NCBI GenBank assembly: GCA_942490885.1
Contig: CALNYT010000002.1
Location: 3,348,001 to 3,412,000, forward strand
DNA length: 64,000 bases
Origin: Oceanirhabdus sp942490885
GTDB lineage: Bacteria > Bacillota > Clostridia > Clostridiales > Clostridiaceae
Direction: 5' to 3'
Shown here: positions 8,723 to 17,913 of the stretch, piece after piece
Numbering within the stretch: the stretch's first letter is position 1
Layout of the letters: each line of letters opens with the position of its first letter
Position numbers and translations under genes: made by a program
The notes under the pieces: model-generated
The model's input: only the letters and a program-made list of their open reading frames with translations
Databases searched by the model: none
What the model was told of the DNA's origin: nothing

Positions 8723-10645
8723 ATGATTCAATTTTCAGATCTTATAAAAAAAGATAGAGATGATAGAAAAAAGAAACATTTTGATGGCACATTTCTCGAT
8801 TACCTTAAAATACTCAAAGAAAACCCTTCAATAGCTATGTTAGCTCATGAAAGAATGTACTCAACTATTACTAATAATGGAGTAGAAACTCTAAATACTG
8901 GAGAGCATCCTAAATTAAGAAGAATATATGGAAATGAGATAATAAAGAAATATAACTTCTTTAAGGATGACTTTTTTGGTATAGATAAGGTTTTAATGGA
9001 AATCGTAAAATATTTCCACACTGCTGCTATGAAAGGAGAAGAATCACGTCAAGTATTATACCTCGTTGGACCCGTTGGAGCAGGAAAATCATCTATAATG
9101 GAAGCTCTAAAGAAAGGCCTTGAGATGAGTCTCCCTGTATATGCTCTTAAAGGATGTCCTATGAGAGAAGAACCTCTGCATTTAGTTCCTTATCACCTTA
9201 GAGAACAGTTTCAAGAACTATTGAATGTGAAAATTGAAGGTGATTTATGCCCAGCATGTAGATATAAACTGAAACATGAATACAATGGAGAATTTGAGAA
9301 CTTCCCTGTAGAAACACAAGAATTTAGTATTAGGGCAAGAAATGGTATTGGCGTAGTTCCACCAGTTGATCCTAATAATCAAGATACTTCAGTACTTGTT
9401 GGTTCTGTAGATATATCAAAAATGGATTTATACCCCGAAGATGACCCAAGAGTATTATCACTTAATGGTGCTTTTAATGTTGGAAATAGAGGTCTTGTAG
9501 AATTTATTGAGGTATTCAAAAATGAAGTTGAATATCTTCATACAATGATTACTGCAACTCAAGAGAAGAGTATCCCCTCCCCTGGTAAATCATCAATGAT
9601 ATATTTTGATGGAATTATTTTAGCACACTCTAACGAAGCTGAATGGAATAAATTTAAATCCGATCATACCAATGAAGCAATTTTAGATAGAATAGTTAGG
9701 ATTGAGGTTCCTTATTGTCTCCAATTAGATGAAGAAATAAAAATTTATAAAAAAATGTTAAGCAAGAGCACTTTCAGTGCACACATTGCTCCTCATACAA
9801 TTGAGATTGCTTCAATGTTTGCCATTTTAACTCGTTTAATCCCTTCTAATAAAGTTAATGCTTTAACCAAGCTTAAAATATATAACGGTGAAGAGATTGT
9901 TGAAAAAGGTGCAACTAAGAAAATTGATATTACAGAGCTTCGTGAAGATTCACCACGTGAAGGTATGACAGGTATTTCTCCAAGATTTATTATGAAGGCT
10001 TTAGATCAGGCAATAGCTGAATCACCTCATAATTGCATAAATCCTATCTCAATTCTTGAAATGCTCACTAAATCAGTAAAAGAACTACCTATTGGTGACG
10101 ATACTAAGAAAAATTATTTAAATTTCTTGCAAAATGTAATAAAGAAAGAATATAACAAAATCCTTGAAAATGAGGTTACAAAGGCATTTATTCATGGTTA
10201 TAGAGAGCAAGCTGAAGATCTATTTAACAATTATCTAGACCATGCAGAATCTTATGTAAACAAAACCAAAATTAAAGATAAGAGTACTGGCGAGGAATTA
10301 GAACCTGATGAAACCTTTATGAAATCAATAGAGGAACAAATAAATATTTCTACTTCTTCTTCAAAGGGATTTAGACAGGATGTTACTTCTTATATGTTCT
10401 ATGTTATCAGAAATGGTGGCAAAATTGATTATACTTGTTATCAACCTCTTAAAGAGGCAATTGAGAAAAAACTAACTACTTCTGTAAGAGAATTAAGTAG
10501 AGTTATTACACGTACAAAGGTACGAGATAAGGAACAAAACGAGAAGTATAATTCAATGGTAGATCAAATGGTTAAAAACGGATATTGTCCGCATTGTTGT
10601 AACGTAATCCTAAAATATGCAGCTAATAATTTATGGAAAGATTAA
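8723..10645 (+). CDS. prkA: PrkA family serine protein kinase / AAA+ ATPase
   Basis: First gene of the conserved prkA-yhbH-spoVR set. The 640-residue length is normal. It has a P-loop (GPVGAGKSS, residues 116-124) in an AAA+ core, a CPAC pair in a zinc-finger-like insert, and a C-terminal GYCPHCCNVI motif. In Bacillus PrkA works in the mother cell during sporulation, and both kinase and Lon-like protease activities have been proposed. An AAAGGAGG ribosome site lies 11 bases before ATG 8723. An ATG at 8713 abuts that site and is out of place. Confidence 0.95.
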   Translation: MIQFSDLIKKDRDDRKKKHFDGTFLDYLKILKENPSIAMLAHERMYSTITNNGVETLNTGEHPKLRRIYGNEIIKKYNFFKDDFFGIDKVLMEIVKYFHTAAMKGEESRQVLYLVGPVGAGKSSIMEALKKGLEMSLPVYALKGCPMREEPLHLVPYHLREQFQELLNVKIEGDLCPACRYKLKHEYNGEFENFPVETQEFSIRARNGIGVVPPVDPNNQDTSVLVGSVDISKMDLYPEDDPRVLSLNGAFNVGNRGLVEFIEVFKNEVEYLHTMITATQEKSIPSPGKSSMIYFDGIILAHSNEAEWNKFKSDHTNEAILDRIVRIEVPYCLQLDEEIKIYKKMLSKSTFSAHIAPHTIEIASMFAILTRLIPSNKVNALTKLKIYNGEEIVEKGATKKIDITELREDSPREGMTGISPRFIMKALDQAIAESPHNCINPISILEMLTKSVKELPIGDDTKKNYLNFLQNVIKKEYNKILENEVTKAFIHGYREQAEDLFNNYLDHAESYVNKTKIKDKSTGEELEPDETFMKSIEEQINISTSSSKGFRQDVTSYMFYVIRNGGKIDYTCYQPLKEAIEKKLTTSVRELSRVITRTKVRDKEQNEKYNSMVDQMVKNGYCPHCCNVILKYAANNLWKD

Positions 10646-10681
10646 ACTATTTATATATACAAGGTGTAAGGTGGTGATGCT

Positions 10682-11896
10682 TTGGGCATATTTAGGGAAT
10701 ATGATAGAAGTGGAAGAGACCGTTCTTCTGAAGATAGATTAAGGCATAAAAAATTAATTGAAGAATCTATAAAAAGAAATTTAGGAAATATAATAGCCGA
10801 AGAAAGTATTATTGGTCAAAGTAAAGATAAAAAAATAAAAATTCCTATAAAGGGAATTAAAGAATATAGATTTATATATGGATCGAACAAACCCGGTGTT
10901 GGTTCAGGTACTGGTGAGGAAAAACGAGGAGATAAAATCGGTAGTGATGAAATGGCAAAAGGTCAAGGAGATCAAGACGCTGGTAACAATGAAGGAGAAG
11001 ATATTTACGAAACTGAAATCACTATTGAAGAATTAATTAACTATCTCTTTGATGATTTAGAACTTCCTGATATGGAGAGAAAAAAATTCAGCGAAATAGA
11101 ATCAGAAAAGAAGTTTAAAAGACTAGGTTATCAAAGAAAGGGAATCAAACCTCGCCTAGCTAAGAAAAAATCAGTAATGGAAAAAATAAAAAGGAAAAAA
11201 GCTACTGATCGTGGTAAAGAAGCACCTGTGAAAGATGCTGTGGAATCAATAAATTTAGATAGCGAAAATGTAAAAGGACAAAAAGATAGATTTCCTTTTA
11301 AGGAAGATGATTTAAGATATTATCACGTTAGGAATGATATTAAAAAAGAAAGTAATGCTGTTGTAATGTGCATTATGGATACTTCAGGCTCAATGAGTAT
11401 CACAAAAAAATATTTAGCTAGAAGTTTTTATTTCTTATTATATCAGTTTGTACGATTAAAATACGTAAATGTTGAAGTAGTTTTTATAGCTCATACAACA
11501 GTAGGTAAAGAAGTAAGCGAGCTTGAATTCTTCCATAAAGGTGAATCAGGTGGAACTTATATAAGTAGTGGTTATAATAAGGCATTGGAAATTATTGAAG
11601 AAAGATTTAATCCTGAACTTTGGAATATCTATGCCTTCCACTGCAGTGATGGTGATAATTGGAGAGAGGATAATGATAAAGCTGTAGATGCTGCAAAGAA
11701 ACTTTGTGAAACTTGTAATCTCTTTGGTTATGGCCAGATAAGTATTGGAGGATATATCCCAAGCAGCACAATTAAACAGCAATTTATGAATAATGTGAAA
11801 TTTGATAATTTTTCTGTTGTAACTATGTCTGGAAAGGAGGATATTATTCCAGCCCTAAAAAAACTATTAAGCAAAGAAAAGGGCCTTATGGAATAA
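10682..11896 (+). CDS. yhbH: YhbH/DUF444 sporulation protein
   Basis: A 404-residue DUF444 protein with a C-terminal von Willebrand A-like fold. The metal-binding motif is IMDTSGSM at about residue 235. The N-terminal half is charged and glycine-rich. It sits between prkA and spoVR, an order conserved from Bacillus to proteobacteria (yeaG-yeaH-ycgB), and it probably forms a complex with PrkA. The start is TTG 10682 behind an AAGGTGG ribosome site. Its stop lies four bases before the next frame, so the two are likely co-translated. Confidence 0.95.
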   Translation: MGIFREYDRSGRDRSSEDRLRHKKLIEESIKRNLGNIIAEESIIGQSKDKKIKIPIKGIKEYRFIYGSNKPGVGSGTGEEKRGDKIGSDEMAKGQGDQDAGNNEGEDIYETEITIEELINYLFDDLELPDMERKKFSEIESEKKFKRLGYQRKGIKPRLAKKKSVMEKIKRKKATDRGKEAPVKDAVESINLDSENVKGQKDRFPFKEDDLRYYHVRNDIKKESNAVVMCIMDTSGSMSITKKYLARSFYFLLYQFVRLKYVNVEVVFIAHTTVGKEVSELEFFHKGESGGTYISSGYNKALEIIEERFNPELWNIYAFHCSDGDNWREDNDKAVDAAKKLCETCNLFGYGQISIGGYIPSSTIKQQFMNNVKFDNFSVVTMSGKEDIIPALKKLLSKEKGLME

Positions 11897-11900
11897 TGAT

Positions 11901-13277
11901 TTGTCTATGATAGAATATACAATTGAAATGCTGCAAGAATGGGATAGAAAAATAAATGATATAGTTAAGTCAGAAGGACTAGATTGTTATACTCAAGAAT
12001 ATGAAATTTGTAGCTATGAAGATATGATATGCTTTGAAGCTTATGTCGGAATGCCTTCACACTATCCCCATTGGAGCTATGGAAAGGCGTATGAAAGAAA
12101 GAAAACCTTCTACAATTATAATTTAGAGGGATTACCTTATGAAATGGTAATTAACTCCAACCCTTGCATTGCTTATCTTATGAAGGATAACACACTTCTC
12201 TTACAGATATTAACCATGGCTCATGTACATGGTCATAATGATTTCTTTAAGAATAATAGGTTATTTGCAGAAGGAACTAGAGCGGATTATACAATTGAAA
12301 TGTTCAAAAACCATGCAGACAGAATTAGATCATATATTTCTGACCCAGCTATAGGTTATGAAAAGGTAGAACGGATATTAGATGCTGCTCATGCAATAAG
12401 TTTTCATACAGCTAGAGTCATAGGGGAAAAACAATTATCTATAGAAGAAAAGAAAAAAAGACTCTTGGAAAAGTATAATAAAGACACACAGAGAGCTGGA
12501 ATCTTAGAAGAAAAACGTGAAATTACTCCTCCTGATTTAAATAGAATTCCTCTTGAGCCTACTGATGATATTATGAGTTTCTTAATTGAGTACAGTAATT
12601 TAGCAGACTGGGAGAAGGATATACTTGAAATTGTAATGAAGCAAACAAAATATTTTATACCTCAAATCGAGACTAAGATCATGAATGAAGGCTGGGCAAG
12701 TTATTGGCATTATAGGATATTAAAGCAATTAAATCTTCCACAGAGTCTCCATATGGAGTTTTTAAGTAGACATAATCAAGTAATCAGACCCTTCTTAGGA
12801 TCAATAAATCCTTATTTTGTTGGCTTTAAGATGTTTGAAGATATTGAAAAGAGATATGGCAGAGATAAAATATTTGAAGTAAGAAAACTAGAAAGAGACC
12901 AATCCTTTATAAGAAAATATCTTACTAAGGATCTATGTAAAGAGATGAATATGTTCCAATATAATAAGAAAAATAAAGACTATATTATTGACGAAGTCTC
13001 TGATGAAGAAGGCTGGAAAAAAATCAGAGATACCTTAGCAACTAGTGTTGGAATGGGCTCAATACCTTATATAAAAGTGGAGGAATATGCCATTAAAGAT
13101 AATACTCTTCTAATAGTCCATGAGCATGACGGTAGAGATCTTGAGATGAGCTATGCTTATAAAACCTTAAAACATCTTGTTGAACTTTGGGACGGTAAAG
13201 TGTTATTTAAAACAACAGTCGATGGTAGTAAGAAATTAATTCGTTGCACTAAAGATAAAACTATCCATGTGATTTAA
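11901..13277 (+). CDS. spoVR: Stage V sporulation protein R
   Basis: A 458-residue SpoVR/YcgB family protein, third in the prkA-yhbH-spoVR unit. SpoVR is needed for spore cortex formation in Bacillus, though its biochemical role is unsettled. Motifs include the early SHYPHWSYGK segment, HVHGHNDFF, and a central NEGWASYWHY, all typical of the family. The start is uncertain: TTG 11901 and ATG 11907 are both in frame and neither has a strong ribosome site, which suggests coupling to the yhbH stop. A strong palindrome follows at 13284. Confidence 0.95.
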   Translation: MSMIEYTIEMLQEWDRKINDIVKSEGLDCYTQEYEICSYEDMICFEAYVGMPSHYPHWSYGKAYERKKTFYNYNLEGLPYEMVINSNPCIAYLMKDNTLLLQILTMAHVHGHNDFFKNNRLFAEGTRADYTIEMFKNHADRIRSYISDPAIGYEKVERILDAAHAISFHTARVIGEKQLSIEEKKKRLLEKYNKDTQRAGILEEKREITPPDLNRIPLEPTDDIMSFLIEYSNLADWEKDILEIVMKQTKYFIPQIETKIMNEGWASYWHYRILKQLNLPQSLHMEFLSRHNQVIRPFLGSINPYFVGFKMFEDIEKRYGRDKIFEVRKLERDQSFIRKYLTKDLCKEMNMFQYNKKNKDYIIDEVSDEEGWKKIRDTLATSVGMGSIPYIKVEEYAIKDNTLLIVHEHDGRDLEMSYAYKTLKHLVELWDGKVLFKTTVDGSKKLIRCTKDKTIHVI

Positions 13278-13283
13278 AACTGG

Positions 13284-13317
13284 GGACGGTTAACAACTGT
13301 TTAGTTGTTAACCGTCC
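13284..13317 (+). repeat. REP-like perfect palindrome, probably also the spoVR terminator
   Basis: A perfect 15-bp stem (GGACGGTTAACAACT) around GTTT. The core GGGACGGTTAA recurs as single copies flanking the nearby RAYT gene (13341 and 14580), so this looks like a mobilised REP hairpin that may double as a terminator. Confidence 0.75.
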
Positions 13318-13340
13318 TTGAGTCTTTGGTTGAGTGACTT

Positions 13341-14593
13341 GGGACGGTTAATAATCATTTAAATTTATATTCATTAGAACCTATCGATGATTAATAGTTA
13401 TTTAAACTAAATCTCACTCACACTCATAATGGTTTAACTAAATTAGAATAGTAGAGAATTACCCCTGAATTATATGGTTATATATTCCTTAATTATATAG
13501 AGTCTTAATCAGCTTGTCCTATTACTTTAAAAGGCAAAAGATTACTCAATCACATTTTATTTTTTTATATAAGTTGCCTAATAACGAATTATACTGAATA
13601 GGACTCTATAAATTCTTCTACAATGTCTTTATATTTTTTATTATCAATTAACTTAACACCTATACTACTCAATTCCGAGACCCTTACCTGCGAAATATTT
13701 CCAAGCACGCTACATATATCATTACAATTATAGTTACAAAGACTCCGCATTAATAAAACTATTATTGCTTTCACTTCAATGAGTTCTCTTCTATTCTTCA
13801 TATGAATCTTTAATTCTGATATATTTAACTTAGAAGCTATAAATTCAATTATATCTTCTGGTTTAAAGTTCCTAACAAGTATCTTCCTTCCGCTTCTGTA
13901 TTCTGTTTCTTCCTGTTCAAATTCAAACTTTTCTTCAATTTTTTTATTGCTGTATTTAAAAATTAGTCTGCTATATTTTTTTCTTGATTTTCTTAGAGTT
14001 TCTCCAAAGAAACTCATCAAAAACCAATCTTCAATTAATTCAAATGGATCCTTTCTCAGTCCAAGATATACTCCAAGACTTGAAAAATAATAATTTTCTA
14101 CATTTTCTTTATACTCTGGTATATCAACTGGATTATTGTGTATATATAGAGATAATGCACATAAATATTTGTTATCTAGCACCATTTTACTTTTAAATCT
14201 ATCTTGGAAAAGATGACCATGTCTTTTATGTTTTTTATTAAAATACCTTGCATATGAAAAATTTATTCCATGCATAATCTTTGATATATCTGAACCATTT
14301 GCGTCTAACATTATATGAACATGGTTATCCATAAGACAATAAGCATAAACTTTGAATCTGTATAGCTTTTGATACTTTTTAACAAATAATAAATAAACTC
14401 CTTTATCTTCGTCATCTCTAAATAACTCAACCTCGCTTATGCTTCTTGCCATTATATGAAATATTGCATTATCTGATTTTTGCCTTGCTTTACGGGGCAT
14501 ATTAATCACCTCAATTTATAATTTTAGTATGCTTCTTTAAGAAGTCTTGACAATAAATTAAGGTCATAAACATTAACTTTTATTAACCGTCCC
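13341..14593. mobile_element. RAYT transposon bounded by 14-bp inverted repeats
   Basis: GGGACGGTTAATAA at 13341-13354 and its exact reverse complement at 14580-14593 bracket one gene, a Y1-type REP-associated transposase. The 5' gap (13356-13588) has no gene. REP-associated transposases in other bacteria act on such palindromes. The exact ends and any target duplication are not visible. Confidence 0.7.
13589..14500 (-). CDS. REP-associated tyrosine transposase (Y1/IS200-like)
   Basis: A 303-residue single-strand transposase. It opens MPRKARQKSDNAIFHIMARS, the usual start of this family, and carries the HUH-type metal motif (DNHVHIML) followed by the region of the catalytic tyrosine (NFSYARYFNKKHKRHGHLF). 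The C-terminal part resembles the DnaA-like/helical tail of longer members. ATG 14500 has a GAGGTGA ribosome site; the in-frame GTG at 14509 lies inside that site. Matching GGGACGGTTAA palindromes lie on both sides. The gene is intact and presumably active. Confidence 0.9.
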   Translation of the reverse strand: MPRKARQKSDNAIFHIMARSISEVELFRDDEDKGVYLLFVKKYQKLYRFKVYAYCLMDNHVHIMLDANGSDISKIMHGINFSYARYFNKKHKRHGHLFQDRFKSKMVLDNKYLCALSLYIHNNPVDIPEYKENVENYYFSSLGVYLGLRKDPFELIEDWFLMSFFGETLRKSRKKYSRLIFKYSNKKIEEKFEFEQEETEYRSGRKILVRNFKPEDIIEFIASKLNISELKIHMKNRRELIEVKAIIVLLMRSLCNYNCNDICSVLGNISQVRVSELSSIGVKLIDNKKYKDIVEEFIESYSV

Positions 14594-14710
14594 TTTTGTT
14601 CCCTTTTGTTCTTTTGTTGCTCAATTAATTCTTTTAAAGTAAGTCTATTTGAGTTAAAATATTTATATAGATGGAAAAAATTAAATCAAATTTTCGTGAG
14701 GTGGATTATA

Positions 14711-14980
14711 ATGAAAAAAATCACTGTTTTCGGTAGTAAACACTGACCCGGGTGCCAACCAGTGAAAGAGTTTCTTTCACAAAATAATGTTGAATTTGTA
14801 TATATTGATATTACAGACAGCATGTTAAACCTAAAGAAATTTTTGAAATATAGAGATGCCAGATCTGAATTTGATGAAATTAGAAAATCTAATAGAGTAG
14901 GACTACCTTGTATAATGATTAATAAGGGGGAGGAATTTCTTTTTGAACAATCTCAATTAGAGGCTTTAATAAATAAATAA
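14711..14980 (+). CDS. Selenocysteine-containing glutaredoxin-like protein
   Basis: An 89-residue thioredoxin-fold thiol-disulfide oxidoreductase read through an in-frame TGA at 14744. The N-terminus MKKITVFGSKH-U-PGCQPVKE puts the TGA exactly where the first catalytic cysteine of a CPGC motif belongs. VGLPCIMIN provides the cis-proline region. A hairpin suited to be a bacterial SECIS lies 15 bases after the TGA. Selenoprotein glutaredoxins are known in clostridia such as Alkaliphilus (Clostridium) oremlandii. A GAGGTGG ribosome site precedes ATG 14711. A conventional call starting at GTG 14762 would lose the active site. A nonsense mutation is the less likely alternative. Confidence 0.88.
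14744..14780 (+). promoter_or_regulatory. UGA codon and predicted bacterial SECIS element
   Basis: The TGA at 14744-14746 is followed, after 15 bases, by a perfect 7-bp stem (GTGAAAG / CTTTCAC, 14762-14780) with loop AGTTT. The loop begins 22 bases after the TGA and has a G among its first two bases, which fits the published bSECIS pattern. Confidence 0.8.
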
Positions 14981-15053
14981 ATAAATATTTATTTATTTGA
15001 GTTTTGAAATCAATCTATTAATAAATATAATTATATTACATAATACCTTTAAT

Positions 15054-15090
15054 AAACCTCTTTGACATTTAGTTAAAGAGGTTTTATTTT
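15054..15090 (+). terminator. Terminator between glutaredoxin and AEC transporter genes
   Basis: AAACCTCTTT and AAAGAGGTTT pair across an 11-base loop, then a T-rich tract. A weak A/T-only stem lies nearer the glutaredoxin stop at about 14975-15000. Confidence 0.75.
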
Positions 15091-15179
15091 GCTTACTCAT
15101 GATATTGTTTTACTTTAATATATTCTTTTATATTTTTTTCTTTTAATATTAGTTTTTCCCAATTACCTAAGTTTGGTAA

Positions 15180-16109
15180 TTACAATAACAATGAATAAAT
15201 AGGTATAATTAACATACTTATAACAGTCGAAAATCCTACCATCATAGCAGCATATTCTGAGTTTATATCGTAGAAATCAGAAACTAATGCGGCTTGAGTT
15301 ATTATTGGCATTGTTGCTTCTATAATAAAAACTTGATTTAATAAGACTGGTAACTTAAATACTTTTAAACATATGAACATTATCAGCGGTGCTATTAAAA
15401 ACCTTCCAAGGAACACCATATAGCTACATATATCTAATTTAATTTCCCTAAAATCAATTGAATATATTATAGTTCCTATAAAAAACATTGATAGAGGTGT
15501 AGTTAAATTTCCAATATATCTAAAAGAATTCACTATAAAAATAGGCAACTTAATTTCCATTAACACCAAAGTAATACCTATTATAAATCCAATTAATGGT
15601 GGAGAAAAAATCTTTCTAAGACATTTAATACCAGAAAATTTATTACTTTTATTGGTGTTGCAACTTCTTATACTATATACCCCAAGAGTCCAAAAGAGAC
15701 ATGTATTCGCTATGTAAAAAAGAAATACATATGTTGCACTTTCCTCCCCAAATAATGCTATATTAACAGGTAGTCCTATAAATATGGAATTAGAAAAGGC
15801 CATCATTGTACAAAATATTCCTTTTTTACTTTTATCAATCTTTAGCATTTTAGATATCAACAAAGCAAATAAATATGTCACTATAATACTTAGAAAAGCT
15901 ACTGTTATTCCGTTCAAAGAATTAAATAGCTTTTCTTTACTAAATCTCATTGGAATATTTACAATCATCATTAATGGAAGTGAAACATTTATTACAAGCT
16001 TTGAAAAAAGTTTACTGGTTTCTTTATTAAAAAAACCTTTTTTTGTCAAAACGAAGCCTGTACCTATCATAATGAAAATTGTTAAGATACTATTAAAACT
16101 ATTAAGCAT
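15180..16109 (-). CDS. AEC family transporter (auxin efflux carrier/malate permease type)
   Basis: A 309-residue membrane protein with about ten hydrophobic segments. It has the AEC layout of two five-helix halves (first half opens SILTIFIMIGTGFVLTKKGF, second half ends in IIPIYSLLL). Bacterial members export or exchange organic acids or amino-acid derivatives. A GGAGG ribosome site lies six bases before ATG 16109. It stands alone, between the seleno-glutaredoxin and the GH4 gene. The substrate is unknown. Confidence 0.88.
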   Translation of the reverse strand: MLNSFNSILTIFIMIGTGFVLTKKGFFNKETSKLFSKLVINVSLPLMMIVNIPMRFSKEKLFNSLNGITVAFLSIIVTYLFALLISKMLKIDKSKKGIFCTMMAFSNSIFIGLPVNIALFGEESATYVFLFYIANTCLFWTLGVYSIRSCNTNKSNKFSGIKCLRKIFSPPLIGFIIGITLVLMEIKLPIFIVNSFRYIGNLTTPLSMFFIGTIIYSIDFREIKLDICSYMVFLGRFLIAPLIMFICLKVFKLPVLLNQVFIIEATMPIITQAALVSDFYDINSEYAAMMVGFSTVISMLIIPIYSLLL

Positions 16110-16213
16110 ATGAGGTCCTCCATCTATAACTATTGTATGTAATAAATCATGATTCTCTTATAAACCAATTATATTACTAATTACATCAGAGTGTATAGAT
16201 ATTTCAATAGTCT

Positions 16214-16241
16214 GAATGCACTAGATTTCTCTAGTGCATTC
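16214..16241 (-). terminator. Palindromic terminator after the GH4 gene
   Basis: A perfect 12-bp stem (GAATGCACTAGA) with a four-base loop lies ten bases beyond the GH4 stop. The T-tract is weak. Confidence 0.6.
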
Positions 16242-16250
16242 CTCATCTTT

Positions 16251-17549
16251 CTAGTCAAACTTTGGAAGCCAATCACCATGTACTTCTATTAGATCATCAC
16301 AAAGTGAACGAATATCATCTATTGATAACTCTGCAGATGTATGGGGGTCTAACATTGCAGCTTGATAAATGTATTCTTTCTTCCCTAATAACGCAGCTTC
16401 AATTGTTAATAACTGAGTGTTAATATTTGTTCTATTTAAAGCAGCTAACTGTTGTGGTAAATCTCCAATATAGCATGGAGTTACTCCACTTCTATCTACC
16501 ATACAAGGAACTTCTACAACAGCATCATTTGGTAGGTTAGTAATTAGTCCTGAGTTTAATACATTTCCACCTATTTTATATGGAATATCTGTTTCCATAG
16601 CTTCCATTATATACGATGCATATTCAGTTGTTCTTTTATGCTCTAAATTATTATTGTTAACAATTTCTTGCCCCATTTCATTCCAACTTTTTATTTGCTC
16701 AATACATCTTCTTGGATATTCATCTAAAGGAATATTGTATCTTTCGATTAGTTCAGGGTACTTACTTTTAATAAAATAAGGCATATACTCTGCATTATGT
16801 TCACTTGATTCAGTAACATAATACCCAAATTGATTCATTATTTCATAGCGTACCATGTCATGATGTGGTGTTTCTCTTTCTAATGCCCTTCTCTTTATTT
16901 CCGGGTATAAATCTTGGCCATTTCTAATAATCTCTAAAAGCCACGCCATATGATTTATACCTGCTATCTTCTCTTGAATATCATCTGTAGGCATATCTAA
17001 TCCCTTTAATAAATATTTTGTGCAAACTTGTACACTGTGGCATAACCCAACTGTTTTGATATTTGTACCTCTAAGCATAGCTCCTGTTAATGTTGCCATT
17101 GGATTTGTATAATTTAATAACCAAGCATCTGGACATACTTCTTCCATATCCTTTGCAAACTCAAATAAAACAGGAATTGTTCTTAAGGCTCTAAATATTC
17201 CGCCAATACCAATTGTGTCCGCTATTGTTTGACGAAGACCATATTTCTTAGGAATCTCAAAATCCGTTACTGTACAAGGCTCATATCCACCTACTTGAAT
17301 TGCGTCGACTACATAATTCGCCCCTCTCAATGCTTCTTTACGATCAGTGTATGCAACAATTTTGGCACGATTTTCATTACAATTTCTGTTTATATTATTT
17401 AACATTATTTCAGACTCTTTTAATCTCTTGTGATCAATATCATAAAGTGCAATGTAAGAATCTCTTAGTGCTGGAGTAAGCATTACATCACCTAAAACAT
17501 TTTTAGCAAAAATTGTACTCCCAGCCCCCATAAATGTAATTTTTGGCAT
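16251..17549 (-). CDS. melA: GH4 family glycosidase, probably alpha-galactosidase
   Basis: A 432-residue NAD- and metal-dependent glycosidase of family GH4. The N-terminal nucleotide-binding motif is FMGAGSTIFAKN, followed by LLNYTNPM and the metal-site motif GLCHSVQ with Cys170. CHSV is the variant seen in MelA-type alpha-galactosidases rather than in 6-phospho-glucosidases, so the substrate is likely unphosphorylated alpha-galactosides such as melibiose. No transporter is adjacent. It is divergent from an AraC regulator, which is probably its activator. Family GH4 is firm; the substrate is inferred. Confidence 0.85.
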   Translation of the reverse strand: MPKITFMGAGSTIFAKNVLGDVMLTPALRDSYIALYDIDHKRLKESEIMLNNINRNCNENRAKIVAYTDRKEALRGANYVVDAIQVGGYEPCTVTDFEIPKKYGLRQTIADTIGIGGIFRALRTIPVLFEFAKDMEEVCPDAWLLNYTNPMATLTGAMLRGTNIKTVGLCHSVQVCTKYLLKGLDMPTDDIQEKIAGINHMAWLLEIIRNGQDLYPEIKRRALERETPHHDMVRYEIMNQFGYYVTESSEHNAEYMPYFIKSKYPELIERYNIPLDEYPRRCIEQIKSWNEMGQEIVNNNNLEHKRTTEYASYIMEAMETDIPYKIGGNVLNSGLITNLPNDAVVEVPCMVDRSGVTPCYIGDLPQQLAALNRTNINTQLLTIEAALLGKKEYIYQAAMLDPHTSAELSIDDIRSLCDDLIEVHGDWLPKFD

Positions 17550-17913
17550 GTTAATCCCCCTTTATTTTTTAAATTTAATTTTTACTAATTTAATCTTTAT
17601 AGAGATTCCAACTCAAATCTTTATTTATACGTGTCCATAACTCATTGATACGCTGAGATTTTGGAACAAGTATAAATAAATTTTCGTACTGGATTCTCTA
17701 TATAAAAATCTCTTTATCATTATTTTAACTTTAATTAAGATAAAGATATATGGAGGTATGTCACAAGAATATGTTTAAATGTTATTACTTCTTATTTGTA
17801 ATTAATTTCATTTTAATGTAAAATATAATAAAAATTCACTTTTTTAGCTTGTTAATAATATAGATAAATTTCATTTCGATGTGATATGTATATTTATAGA
17901 ATTGGAGGTTTTT
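17550..17913. other. Divergent regulatory region with a 105-bp palindrome
   Basis: Lies between the melA-like and AraC genes. Most of its centre is the inverted-repeat element at 17598-17702. A TTGGAGG ribosome site for the regulator is at 17904. Operators for the AraC protein are expected here but none stands out. Confidence 0.5.
17598..17702. repeat. 105-bp palindromic element, copy A
   Basis: The outer arms TATAGAGATTCCA / TGGATTCTCTATA (one mismatch) and inner arms TTTATTTATAC / GTATAAATAAA (perfect) are placed symmetrically, each separated by nine bases, around a 39-base centre. A second element with the same outer arms is at 43972-44070. It could be a miniature transposable element or a structured leader. 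Confidence 0.55.

Noticed and set aside
14762..14980. Glutaredoxin fragment starting at GTG
   Set aside because: Drops the active site; the upstream ATG with ribosome site read through TGA gives the complete family.
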